A DNA stretch of 64,000 bases from Hofstenia miamia (taxonomy: Eukaryota > Xenacoelomorpha > Acoela), in NCBI GenBank assembly GCA_004352715.1, contig SCFE01000031.1, forward strand, positions 2,008,919 through 2,072,918. Direction: 5' to 3'. The notes under the pieces are model-generated. The model did not search any database. It saw only the letters and a list, made by a program, of their open reading frames with translations, and was not told the DNA's origin. Every line of letters starts with the position of its first letter. Within the stretch, counting starts at the first letter, position 1. Of this stretch, positions 40,314 to 52,305 are shown piece after piece. A program made the translations under genes and the position numbers.

Positions 40314-43300
40314 TTCATTATTTTACCCATAAAATGATGGTTACAGTGAATCTACATACAAATACAATAAAACCACAGAACGCTTTGAAAAATATGCTAT
40401 ACTTTTTTGAGATATTGTGCCTTAGAAATCGTGTTTATTCATTAAAAATGTGCTGTAAACATGAGTATTTTCAGTGACCTTTGGGGTATAAATGCATCCT
40501 AACACCCAAATGACGATTTATGTCGACATTTTCTCCTTTGAAAGGGTTATTTGTGTGGGAGATTTCTGGAGTGAAAAAAATCATAATACGAAAATCCATT
40601 TTTTGGGGGATTTCGATCATTTTTTCATCCGTCCCGAGTCCCACCTTAAAATTCGAAAAAGAAATTTAATAAATAATGTTAAATTTATTGTATGAATTTA
40701 TAATTATACATAAAATCTTTACAAAATATAAAGATATTGCACATCTAAATACGTCTTTCACAATAACTGTGCTATGTACAATGGAGAATCTGCAAATCCG
40801 GAGTTCTGTAGATTTCTTGGTTGAATTTACTTCTACATATCGCATTTCATAAATTTTCATATTTCGTTCTATTGACGTTGGAGATGTTTCAAATCTTATT
40901 GGTTCCGTTTTGAGACCGTTTTGGGAAAACCATAATAAACATAAAAAATATGTTTAATTCGGAAAAGAAACATTTTAAGCAGCAACTCTAAATTTCAGCC
41001 GATGGAATGAGAAAAGTGATGCATAAGCTGCCTAGCAGACGATATGCTGCATTGTACTAGTATTGAGAGTAATTTAAAGTTTAAGGTAATGCATAGTAAG
41101 CAACATCTATTATTACTTGTTATAGTTTTGTAGTTGTAAATTTATTGGATAATAAAGATTTTTAGCTAATGTTCTTTTAAGTTTTACTTGACTTTATGTA
41201 CACCCACTTTATATGCAGTTATGTGCAATTTAATGCAAAATATCAATAATCGAGAACATTAACCTAAAAGACTATGGTGTCCACTTAAATCGACGAACCG
41301 TTTTTCACATTTATTTAAAATTTTCTTCAAGCTCATCAGTATATTAGGAAATTGTGAGGCTTGGATACATCTATTGATGAGCGTGTTGAATATAATGTTG
41401 AAAACTTGTATAAAAATGTATTGCTGTGCTTAATGTATTTGAAAAGATTAACAATTTTTTATTGAAAATTCAGATTTTTAAAGAATTTTTTAGTTCTCTC
41501 TAATTCTAGTGTTCATATAAATATAAGATTTAAAGTTTGTGGGATCAAAGATGAGCTTTAACTGTTTCGTAATATGTAGATAGACCTCCCAAACCAATTC
41601 AGGCGTGCCATTCGCAATGTCAGAGGTCGCGGGTTAAGAGCGAAAATGCAAAGTTGCTTTCGGATTTTGGAAATCTTCAATTGTTTTTGGGGTTACATAA
41701 TTTAAAATTTTTTTCCAGGATCATGAAAAATTTTAGTTGAATTAAAATTGTCAAGTATGGTACTTAATAGAATTGACATTTCATTGAAGACCAAGTAACC
41801 TTAAAGGCCACAACTGCAATTGGAAGCAAAAATTTAAATTTAAATTTCAACATAAATTATATATTAATATATTTTTTTCAAAAAAAAATAATGCCAACAT
41901 AAAAAATTTCTGTAATTTAAGGTTAAGTGTAATTTTAGATCGTTTGTATCTAAGCCACAGAATTGTATCCATACTTTGTATCAAGCATAATTTAGAAACT
42001 AATATTGGAATTTGTTGCTTCCACTTTACAGAATTTAAAGAGTAATGAATCTTGTATAGATTAGAAAAATAGCCATCCACTTGCACATACCAAACTGAAA
42101 TTCCCTATACTAAAGCTTTCAAAGTATTTTTAGGATTATTTTTTCAAAATAGTTTTTAAGAAATCAACTAAATATTCAAGTCGAAGATTCAAAATTTCTT
42201 CAATTAGAGGTTGTAAGATATTTGAAATCCTTCATAAATAGCAAAAATGAATCTCTAATTATCAAAATATTCTGAAAAAATCATCTAATTATATCAAATA
42301 CATTAACAACGTTTCTCCGAAACATCTGATTGCTTAGGATGCAAATATTTATTGGTGCAAAGTTGTTCAAAATCCAATAATTAACTATACTTTTTTGAGA
42401 AAAATAGCCGGTAGAAAAACACGTCGTACTCAGCAATATCAAAAATACAAAAATATTATATATTAGCGCCCACTTTGTCTTGTCTACCAATTGACTATAA
42501 ATATTCTAACTATACTTGTCTGTTGTTATATGAGATGAAGAGATATCAGATAGCTTCCTACGGCACAATTTCAGCATCTCTATCAGAAACCTATAGATTT
42601 ACTAACAGGTATCTCTTTAGTTCAACAGCAATCTCAAACATTTGGTCTAAAATCTTGATTTCAAACAAAATTGTTTGAAGCATTTTTTGTCATCATTGAT
42701 TCTTATTTGTTTTCCTTTAGCAATCCAAAATCCTCAGAAGATTATTACTCTTTCCCAATGGCTTGCCACAAATAATTCAAAACAACTGTATTGTTTAATT
42801 ATATTCCTGAAGAGATTTTAAAGCCAGACAGTGTGACATTTTCATGCATTTACAAAAGCTAAGCGTTAAATATAATAACATATTTAGTATGCTGCGACAT
42901 TGGCAAACCAATTTTGTTTCTATCGTTTTTAGGAAAAATGATATTTTAAAATAATGCAGGTGCGGCAAATTTTTGAACCAATGTGTATTATCGTCCTATC
43001 ATATGCAATCTCATTGTCTGATAATGATAAGCTATTTCTTAAGTAAGTCATTTTGGTAAGTAACACAGACCATGACCCGGCGAATTGAAGTAATTTATTG
43101 AGAGCGAAAAAATGCTTTGGATTAGGCGGAGTATCTCCACTCACTTATAGTAACAAAATTACTAAAGATTAAATTTAGTGACAATAATTTATCATTGATA
43201 GCATTTAAGAACTTCTTAAAAAACAGACAATTCGAAAAAATATAAAATTTAGACACTTTATTAAATTTAATCAACTTGACTATCTAAAGGATGCAATCCA

Positions 43301-45085
43301 CTCATATAATAAACTTGGCAGCTATTTCTGATTTTTGTTTGCGTGTGATTAAGTATTACCTTGCTATAAACGAAGGAATTTCTATCCCGCCCGTTAACTA
43401 CGAAGCTACAACCTTACACAAAATAGCTAAGAACATTTGAAACGAATGTGCTTGTACGCTTGTACACGCCAGGCGAAATCTTAACTATCTTTCTTTATCG
43501 TACAAAAAAACTACAAGGACTTTGAAATTATCGGGCTGAGTCAACAAGCTTAGCAAAACGTGAGATGGAGTGCAAATATACTTCTCGTCGCTTCCAAGAG
43601 GAAAATTTTAAAAGTTAACAGCATTTTTATAGATTTTTTGTGAATTTCAGCAACTTCTATTTTTGATACCTATAAAACAGTTCTATAAAGTTAAAATATT
43701 TTTAGGATGAACTAGCAATAAAAAATTATGACAAAAACAAAATGGATGATTTGTTTGCTATAGTGTTTGTTTGTATTTATTTGTTCCTGACGTGTTCCTA
43801 GTTTGGTATTGACAAGGGCTTGGTCCAGGTTTGTATATTTTTGATATAATTAATTGCGTTTCTTCAATTCAATTAATGCGCTACCAAAATTCTGCAAAGC
43901 TTGAATGTAGTTAATTACTGGCAATTAAATGCCAATCAATTAATTTTCCTTATTCTTAATTTCAGTTGCATTCTACTTTATGAAAAAATATCAAGCAAAA
44001 GTTGTTTTTAACCCTAGGATTCAAAACATGGTCAATTTAAAATACATAATTATATTATTTTTATAAGGGTATTTATAGCCAACTTTGAAAGAGTGTAAAA
44101 AATATTTACTCTGCATTTTTACCTTACAATGTTAAATTGTTTCATTCAAATGAGAATGTGATTTTTGAAAATTACTCCTAAAAAGAATTCTTAAGCGCTT
44201 ATAGCTCAAAAAGTATTAAAGCTATCTCAATCTAAAGTCACCACGTGAGACAGAAGAGTCTCTTCTTTCGTTTTCACTTTCATTCCGCGATCTGAGATGT
44301 GGCGTTGCATGGAATCTCCGATAGAAGGGACATTCTCTGATTTTATGCATGACATGGCTTAATGGATTTGGGAGATTTTTGCACATATCAAGAAAACATC
44401 AAAGCTTTTCTTGCTTCCATCGGCTCAAAACATTATAAATACTTGAACATTATGCATTGAGAGAATTGAAATAATTTTTCAAAAATTCGAAATTTTCAAA
44501 GAAAAATAGTTAATCTCCTTCAGCCAAAGCAATTCGTTTTAATATAAATTTTTTTAACATTGCATGAAAGCATGTTCCCCAATAGACCTGTCCATGGCTC
44601 ACGATTTTTAAATTTGATAAAAGGCTTGAAGAAATTCTTTGTAAATATAGGAAAACGTTTCTCCTATTAAATGGACGACTAGTGGTTTAAGGTTAAGTAT
44701 TCAACAATGAGAAAAGTAATTTATTTCTACATGTAAGATATTATTGTGAAGCTATCCTGCTATAATTGTAACATTATATAATGCTTTCTCTTTTGTCAAT
44801 ACATGTTTCAGTCTCCCCTTATTATTAGTATATTGAAGGAAAATATCTTATAATATGAAGTGCACTGATATATTTTTCCAAAGTTTTCTGGTAAATTATG
44901 ACTAAAATGTGTAATGGCCATTGTAAATCAATACTATTTTCCAAAATGATTTCTGTCATGTGTATAAAAGTGTTATTTGTATAGTTCTTTCAGTAAATTT
45001 GGTAATGATAAGAAATTTTGTAATAAGGGAGTCCACAAAGTTAACTATTGTATACATTTAGCTGACCGACTAAGTGATNTATATA
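40314..45085. other. Long AT-rich intergenic stretch, nothing recognised
   Basis: About 4.8 kb with only short unconvincing frames on both strands. A GAGGTCGCGGGTTAAG phrase near 41620 faintly recalls a tRNA-derived B box but has no partner A box or fold. Confidence 0.4.
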
Positions 45086-46545
45086 TAGGGGTAGCAACAT
45101 TTTTATGGTAGAACGGATTTTCTGTATTTTTACGAAATTTATATGTCATAGAAACTCAATATTTGAATAATAATTATTCAAAGCATCGTTTACATACTTT
45201 AAGAACAAAATTCTTTTAGCACTTATCATATTTAATTATCAAATAGTGGGATTAGTCACAAAAATGGTAAACATTAGATTTCTACATTCTTAAACATGGT
45301 GGACTGAAGCATTTTCCATTCTAGACAATAATGTAAAATTAAAAATGAGCATAAACACAAAATATATTATGATAACAAGATATACACATGATAAAATATT
45401 GTTAATATTTGACATTAACTGTGAAACACATTCAGGCATCAAGTTTGTGTAATTTCATCTTTTAGATGTTTCATAATAGTTATGTTGCTTTTATTGGCCT
45501 TCAGCTTCATCAATTTCCAAGAATCTCAATGGGATTGAGATCAGGGCTTTGACGTGTGGCATGGCGCCCCATCATGTTGGAAGATTGCATTTGGTGTTCT
45601 AGCCATTATTCGGAGTAATTTCTCACTAAGAATACTGGTATACAGCAAAAAATTAATGCTTTGGTTTTTCTTGAGGAAATGTAAGGTACCCCGTCGACGG
45701 TACGAGAAACATCTCCATGTCATAACTGAGGGAGAATCCTTTGTTTTCTTAATTGTACAGTCAAGATTGTATGGCGAAGCGCCGGGTGGGCTGCAAGCTA
45801 AACGTTTATTATAATAGTGTTGAGTGTCAATCTTTGTGTTGCTTGCACCACTGTAGTCATTTCATACGAACTGCCCAAATAATCAATGGTTTCCTCGCTG
45901 GTGAACGGGCAGCCATTTTGAAATCCTGTGGACTCTGTGTAACACTTTCACCCACTGTTGCCTTGAGTTCAAATAATGAGGCAAACAGATGCTTCATGAC
46001 CCCTAGTCAAAGCAAGACATCTTCACGGGGTGTTGCCTTTCTTGGTCATCCAGAACGCTTTGCAATTGATGTTGAGCCAGTTTCTTTGAATTGTTTAAGT
46101 ATTTTACTGACGACTTGCTGATAAATGCCACATTCACTAGCAATTTCGAGTTTTGTTTCTTTGAAATAGTGATGATTTACGTTTTCATGGAGTTCGATCA
46201 TTGTCTGTCTTTACCCATGGCTGTGACAAACAATAAGATTGCTATCTCACTTAAAAATGTATATATGGTACTAATTTCAATATTTCACATGTATTTGTGT
46301 CTCTATTGGTTGATAATAAACAGTGCACACCTATTAATGCCCATATTGGATGGATAATATTAACTGCATGAGGTGTTACTTCACCTTGATGTGTCATTTA
46401 AGTGTATGTAACTGCAACTTTTATGCATAACAACTCATAATTAATTTCATCATATAACATAATTTTTAATAATGTGGGATTGGAAGATGTTCATACAAAA
46501 AGATATGAAATATTTCATTTTTACCATAAACATCTTACACCCCTG
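45086..46545 (-). mobile_element. Tc1-like DNA transposon, both ends present, decayed
   Basis: The inverted termini are GGGGTAGCAACATTTTTATG(GTA) at 45088-45110 and, reverse complemented from 46522-46543, GGGGTGTAAGATGTTTATG(GTA); TA dinucleotides flank both ends. The 1460-bp length is typical. The minus strand encodes a ruined transposase: LKQFKETGSTSIAKRSG (DNA-binding half), TWRCFSYRRRGTLHFLKKN (compare VMVWGCFS) and FQHDGAPCHTSK (second catalytic Asp), then PDLNPIEI in another frame. Numerous stops and frameshifts show that it is inactive. Confidence 0.85.
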
Positions 46546-47210
46546 TATATATGTTTTAATTGATTAACACAACATTTTTTGTCTATAAACAATGCAGTTA
46601 CCAATAATGATATACTGTATAATTTTTTCTGGTTTTGTAATTGTGTAAAATTCAAACCTTTATGTATGAAAAGACATCGCTAACTAATTGTGTAGTAAAA
46701 TTAGCCAATTAGTTTATCAGTAAAATTAAGTTGACTTTGTTTCAATTCATTATATTTACTTGAAGTTAGTCAAAATTTATTCAAACAATTATAAGATTAG
46801 AAATTAAAACATTTAATTTAAAATTCATTAAATGCATTTATTCTTCTTTTAAATTATGGAGTTAATATACAAAAATGAATAGTTTCATGCAGATAGTAAT
46901 AAAATGACTTGGTTTCAAAAAATATTTGATTTGAAATCACAAAATGACTAGATCTAGTAGAGTAATACCGAAAATAATATAATAAGTATAAATATTCAGA
47001 TTTGTCAAAGTACTTTGAAATACTAATTTAGTGTGCAATGACGTTGAATTGAAAGTTTTGTTAATAAAATGAATACCAATAATTTATAACAAACGCTCTA
47101 GAACAATTTTCTACATGCATTTTTCAAATATACTTAAAGCAAAAGACTAAGGATACTTTTCTTCAATCCAACATTTCAAAGACTGTACTCATTCCTCTTT
47201 CCATTTGAAT

Positions 47211-47212
<2 letters not shown>
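46546..47212. other. Intergenic, nothing recognised
   Basis: AT-rich with no coding or repeat signal that I can support. Confidence 0.4.

Positions 47213-47243
<31 letters not shown>
47213..47243. repeat. (TA)n microsatellite
   Basis: A TA run directly before a mariner-type terminal sequence at 47246. Confidence 0.9.
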
Positions 47244-47245
<2 letters not shown>

Positions 47246-47246
<1 letters not shown>

Positions 47247-47268
47247 GGTGAGTCATAAGTTTCGAAAC
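47246..47268 (+). mobile_element. Solo mariner-type terminal repeat
   Basis: 23 nt beginning GGGTGAGTCATAAGTTTCG, identical to the left end of the MITE at 47588. It is cut at an N (47269), so either the element is truncated or the assembly joins two copies. Confidence 0.7.
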
Positions 47269-47334
47269 NACCTTCATTTCTCATTGCTCTAAAGCCCGTG
47301 GATTCCTTCTGATGACTACGATTTTCAGAGGTGC

Positions 47335-47567
47335 TGGAATACAGGAAAAGAGGACATTTCAACTAAATTGGATAAAACGCTACAAGTGGTTGGTTTACTT
47401 CCGAGTTCAAAAAGAGCCATTTGCAAATACTGCGTTCTGTTTGCACAAGATACTGTTAGGAATTAGAAGCTAGTGTCTACTTCACTGAAGCGCTACTATT
47501 GTGCCATTTAAATATTTTCAAAGCATGCTGAAATTAAGTATCACAATGAGGCAATGCAAAGAGCTGA
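47335..47567 (+). pseudogene. hAT transposase TTF-type zinc-finger relic
   Basis: The plus strand encodes TFQLNWIKRYKWLVYF in one frame and, after a shift, PSSKRAICKYCVLFAQDTV followed by HAEIKYHNEAMQRAD. This is the N-terminal TTF-type zinc finger (WL..Y.WL.YS...G.FC.YC.LF ... H...H) found in hAT/ZMYM-like transposases with DUF4371. Only this domain remains. Confidence 0.6.
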
Positions 47568-47587
47568 TATATATATATATATATATA

Positions 47588-47819
47588 GGGTGAGTCATAA
47601 GTTTCGAAACGATTTGACAAATTATGTGGATTTGTTTTAATATGCTTGTTACGTGTTTTGATGTTATTTTACGTTATTTTGTCGTTATTTTGTGTATGCA
47701 TTGATGTTTTCATGATGATTGGCAAGCATCCATCTGCATAGCGCCATAGCATGCGCATTCTCCAAGACATTTCGGTGGCTGGTCACTAAAAAAATCGTTT
47801 CAAAACTAATGACTCACCC
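47588..47819. mobile_element. 232-bp mariner-type MITE with TA target sites
   Basis: 26-bp terminal inverted repeats match at 24 positions (left GGGTGAGTCATAAGTTTCG..., right reverse complement GGGTGAGTCATTAGTTTTG...). TA flanks both sides, within (TA)n tracts (47568-47587; 47820-47830). There is no coding sequence, so it depends on a transposase elsewhere. Confidence 0.88.
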
Positions 47820-47869
47820 TATATATATATACTTAAAGGAAATGTTACATAAATACATTTTAAAATAGA

Positions 47870-48250
47870 ATTCAAAATTTGTCGCTTCGAACGTTTATTG
47901 TGTTTGAATATCCGTTGATGTTTTCCTTAACAAGCTTCCAGAGATTGCAGGTTGTTTCTCCAGCATACAATTGTCACATTGATATTTATAAACTATTGAA
48001 GAAACTAAGTCTTCGGGAATGTATCTTTGTTTTTAACAAGATGTTTTAAGGAATGAAAAATTGGAAGAACTCTTGATCTTATGAACTTTTCATTGATATG
48101 AACGATGTTCTTTGAAAATTTTTTGATGTTAATCTTTATATAAGGAAGTTTCCAATATATTTTTTTCTCTCCTGATCTTGCAATGATTGAGTTCTTAACA
48201 TTTATGCTTGTCGCATTACAAAAATATAACATATCAAAATTTATGAAACA
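47870..48250 (-). mobile_element. Second Penelope-like element fragment
   Basis: The minus strand encodes KKIYWKLPYIKINIKKFSKN and INEKFIRSRV, then LVKNKDTFPEDLVSSIVYKY, QCDNC and, after a frameshift, YAGETTCNLWKLVKENING. It matches the fragment at 28.3-28.7 kb in order (LPYI, the C..C pair, the GIY-YIG core with ET). A (TA)n tract at 48257-48279 again lies at the upstream end. Confidence 0.75.
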
Positions 48251-48289
48251 CGCTAAATATATATATATATATATATATAACTTGTCCAT

Positions 48290-48780
48290 GTTTGGGTTAC
48301 TATGTACATTGATGTGCTTAATAGCTTGTTGATAGGATTACTTAAACGGCTACAACTGATTCAAAATGCAGTTGCCATGTTTGTTTTTGGAACTTCAAGA
48401 TCATATTCATGTATAACTCCCATACTTCGACTCAAGTGCATTGGCTACCTGTGCAACAACGAATAGACTATAGAAACCCAACAACTGAGTGGAAAGCTTT
48501 ACATGGGTTGGCAACATTTTACATAACTGAACTGTTTCATTTAGGAATATTTGGTGGTAGGAATTATAATATGCAAGCCAAACTTTGCTACTAAGTCTTC
48601 CTCAGGTTCTTACTGCAAATTCTAAGCGGGTTTTGGCTGTTGCTGGTTCTATATTACAGAATTCCTTTACTATTTAGCAAATTGGTGGCCAATGATAAAC
48701 TGAGCACATTGAGAAAGTAAAATTTAGATTTCATCCTGCTCTGACGTTCTGAAGGGAACTTATCGATTAAGATACCCATT
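48290..48780 (+). mobile_element. LINE reverse transcriptase C-terminal fragment
   Basis: The plus strand encodes LLKRLQLIQNAVAMFVFGTS and SCITPILRLK, with HWLPVQQRIDYRNP and ALHGLATFYITELF in another frame, then RVLAVAGSILQNSF. This is the conserved segment after the RT palm of CR1/L2/Jockey LINEs (LQNxxAR..., LHWLPVxxRIxYK, SFAVAGPxLWNxLP). Frame-shifted and inactive; the 5' part is missing. Confidence 0.75.
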
Positions 48781-50310
48781 CTTAAAAAATATCTCTTTAT
48801 AACTAAAAAAATAATGTAAGCATAATTTTTATTTCTTAATATTTCTCAAGGATCCTGAAACCTTGGATATATTCTTGTTGATACAAATATCAAATTTTGC
48901 GAGTTTTTCAAATATGCTGTAGATGCATTAAAATTAATGCCGTAAATAGTTATTATAGATCAGACTAAAACGCAAGTCGAGTCCAATACTTAATATATTT
49001 TAAAAATATCCTTCAATTGCACTTTAATTGTTACGTGGTATTTGCTTTAAAATACTATATACACTTGTAGCTGGTTTATAATTTTTATAAAAGTCTATTT
49101 TTATGCTACCAACACCTCAAGGAACGCAATCTTAAAAAGTTTTTGACATCATTTCTAAAAAGAATATTTACCTTTCGATTTTATGCGATTGATCATTGCT
49201 TGAACCAGCCATTTATAAATTTACTAAAGGACAATTGACATATACTCTTTGTGCAAACAATTGGCTCATTCTCTTTCATTCTGTTTCATTTATTGGCCAA
49301 ACGTAGTACTCTCCTATAAGGTGACCGGTTTGAAAATAGAGCTTCAATACCTTTTGTAATTTGCATATAAAATTTTGAACAATATTTACAACGAAAAACA
49401 TACGCTCAAGTCTCTTGTTTTGTCAATTTTATCCGTACTTCATAATTTCACATAAATTCTAATTGAAATTTACTCGCATTTTTTCATTATTTTATCAATC
49501 ATTCTCCAAAATTTATGAAATATTGATTTAAGTCAAAATTTCTTCTTCCTTTACCAATGTTGAACAAATTGGAATGGGAAATCTGTATTTGTTACATATA
49601 AATCAATAAAAAATTTTTATTATGATATTCGCATATATACCTGTATGTACGGTTCCTCTTGGACTTGCTCTCAGTTCTGTCACATTAACAATCCCATTAA
49701 ATGCTTTAACCCAAAATCTCAGATGATCACACGGGAAGAATTCAATGTTCTCAAATACATTTTCAATAAGTACATTAATGAAACTTAAAAAGGAGTAATT
49801 TTTTGTCATACATTTGAGATTGACACTTGATGCTGATAAGAACAGTCTTGGAGAAATATTGAAAGAAAACTTAGCAGAAGTGACATTATACTTCTGAAGT
49901 CTAAAAACTTAGTGTGTATCCAGAGCTCTATAGTCATTGACCACTAAATAATTTTCTTCGAAGTCGCTGATTTTGAAGAAAACATCATTGTGATTCATAC
50001 TTAGGTAGTAACTCGTAATTTATTTTCGAAGGGAAAGTAGAACCAATAATTTTCACTTTTCTTTCTTCTTTTTTTAAGAACAGTTTCCATCAAACAACTT
50101 TTGCCAGTTTCGTGTATTTTTATTCTCGCATTAAAATTCTTTAAATAACCCATATATTATTTCTTATTTTCTGAGCCTGTTTGCCACATTATCATTTAGG
50201 ACGGTATTGCGAAAAGATCGCATCATTTATTTAAACTATATATATTTTTTGCATAAATTTCTGAGATACATTAATATGAACACAGCACACGTTAAACGTT
50301 TTCGATTTTA
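48781..50310. other. Intergenic, nothing recognised
   Basis: No supported gene. A 68-codon minus frame at 49603-49809 has no recognisable content. Confidence 0.4.
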
Positions 50311-50313
50311 AAA

Positions 50314-50348
<35 letters not shown>

Positions 50349-50350
50349 TT

Positions 50351-50581
50351 NNNNNNNNNNNNNNNNNNNNNNNNNNNNNNNNNNNNNNNNNNNNNNNNNN
50401 NNNNNNNNNNNNNNNNNNNNNNNNNNNNNNNNNNNNNNNNNNNNNNNNNNNNNNNNNNNNNNNNNNNNNNNNNNNNNNNNNNNNNNNNNNNNNNNNNNNN
50501 NNNNNNNNNNNNNNNNNNNNNNNNNNNNNNNNNNNNNNNNNNNNNNNNNNNNNNNNNNNNNNNNNNNNNNNNNNNNNNNNN
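50351..50581. other. Assembly gap (231 N) between identical (TA)n-CTT edges
   Basis: The left contig ends (TA)n then CTT; the right contig begins (TA)n and continues CTTATATTGG. The shared edge suggests that the gap may be smaller than drawn or that the contigs overlap. Confidence 0.85.
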
Positions 50582-50610
50582 ATATATATATATATATATA
50601 TATATATACT

Positions 50611-51373
50611 TATATTGGAGCTATGTAGAAAATGCAAGCATGCATATTGGAGCTGTGTATATTTTAAATATTTTGTTGTTTAGAATACGGAGTTGTGTAG
50701 GAAAACTTCACAAATTTTTTTTTTATAATTTAATGTTGTGAATCTAGTTCTTTCTCAAATTTTATACTTTTTGATAAAAAAACTTTGCTTAATTTTACCT
50801 AGTAACGCCCATAGCAACCATCAAATATTGTTTATTAAAACCCTTAAATGGATGTTTTCAAAAACAAAAGAAGGTGAATTATCAAATGGCAGCAGGGTGG
50901 AAACGGGTTAACCCGGGCCGCAGATCCTGTCAAAGGTTTTCATTAATTCAGTTTCTGTTGGGTAATTCAATAACGTTGACATTACTGAGTGCATATATAG
51001 GTTTTCATTACATTGAGTGATTGAACAATGTGTTAAATGTAACTATTTTGTCACATGACAACTAATGCAGAGCAACGAATTTCAATTTCCTCCTACTGGC
51101 TAGACGTTTACAAAAACATATATTTTTGTTTGGTTTGTATACATGTTGCCGTTTTAAAAAAAACTACACAGCTTCGATATATGTGCTATTTTGGAGCTGT
51201 GTAGTTGAAATTGGCCCCCTATTGAGGTAGATTAAAAAAATATCTGCATATGCTAAATGTGATCTAACAATTTCATAAAACCCAAAAGAGTAACTTTTTT
51301 GATGATAGAATGTTCATATTAAAAATTGGAGCTGTGTAGTATGAAAAAAATCAAATTTTGGAGCTATGCCATA

Positions 51374-51375
<2 letters not shown>
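50611..51375. repeat. Unclassified element with a dispersed 14-mer
   Basis: TTGGAGCTGTGTAG or a one- to three-base variant occurs at 50615, 50647, 50687 (CGGAGTTGTGTAG), 51191, 51326 and 51358 in the same direction and once inverted at 51164 (CTACACAGCTTCG). The copies cluster near two (TA)n tracts (50582-50608 and 51376-51407). No coding sequence. Such subterminal repeats are common in non-autonomous DNA transposons, but clear inverted termini are lacking. Confidence 0.6.

Positions 51376-51407
<32 letters not shown>
51376..51407. repeat. (TA)n microsatellite
   Basis: A TA run at the right edge of the 14-mer element; a single N follows at 51441. Confidence 0.9.
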
Positions 51408-51408
<1 letters not shown>

Positions 51409-51441
51409 CCTTAATGCTAAGCTTCTTTGTCATTTTAATAN

Positions 51442-52250
51442 AAAGCAAATAATTGGTGGTAAAAATATGAAATTACAAATAATTAATCATAATCAAAATA
51501 ATCTAAAATAAATGAAGAGCTTAATGACATTTTGTATTTAAATTTGGTTTCTCTTCAATATAAATTGATTCTGCGATCTTAGCGCACTTGTGTTTTATTG
51601 AAATATTAAAGTCTGTTGGTGATGTTTTGTGTATTTTTGAATGCTCATAAATTTCGGAAAGTAAGTGTCCACATAGATGTTATTGGATTTAAAAGTACAT
51701 GTAAATTCTATGATAGAAAAAACCAAATTATTTATTATATTTACCTTATTAGTAACATTGAAATGCATGAATGTAACTGCACAGGGTACACATTTCTTGG
51801 ATGATGTTTCTTGGTGATTTAAAAATTTTTTAATAAAATATTCAACTTTTAGAGTAAGCTTGCTAATTTTTTGCATTATTAGTTGAGTGATCGGCGTATG
51901 GATATTTCATATGTCCTTTGTAAAGCTTAATACAAAAAAATTTTGTTCCTTATACAATATTATTGTATATGGCGAAACATTTTGAAATGGCAAAAATAGC
52001 CGTGATTATTCATAAGCATGCTTAGTTTTTTAAAATTTCTTTGAATTTTATAATATTCTACTGAATGGTTCTGGTTTTATTCTATCATTTGCACGGAGTA
52101 ATACTTGTAGTTTTGTAATGTTTTTAGTATCTACAACCAACATTGTGCATCGATATAGTCCTAAAGATTTACAATAAATGTTTAATGTTTAATAATAATT
52201 ACCAATATTTGTTACTGGAAAATGGAAACCCACTTATTGCAAACAAAAAC
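51442..52250. other. Intergenic, nothing recognised
   Basis: AT-rich with chance frames only. Confidence 0.4.
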
Positions 52251-52257
52251 CGGAAAA

Positions 52258-52263
52258 TTTATT
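52258..52263 (-). terminator. Poly(A) signal of the 52.3-kb ML gene
   Basis: TTTATT on the plus strand (AATAAA on minus) lies about 43 nt after the stop codon. Confidence 0.5.
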
Positions 52264-52305
52264 TAATTATATCAAATAAAATCAATCATGCAATACAAAT
52301 CAACT

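Noticed and set aside
41590-41640. GAGGTCGCGGGTTAAGAGC resembling a tRNA-derived SINE head
   Set aside because: The B-box match is incomplete and no A box, tail or second copy was found.
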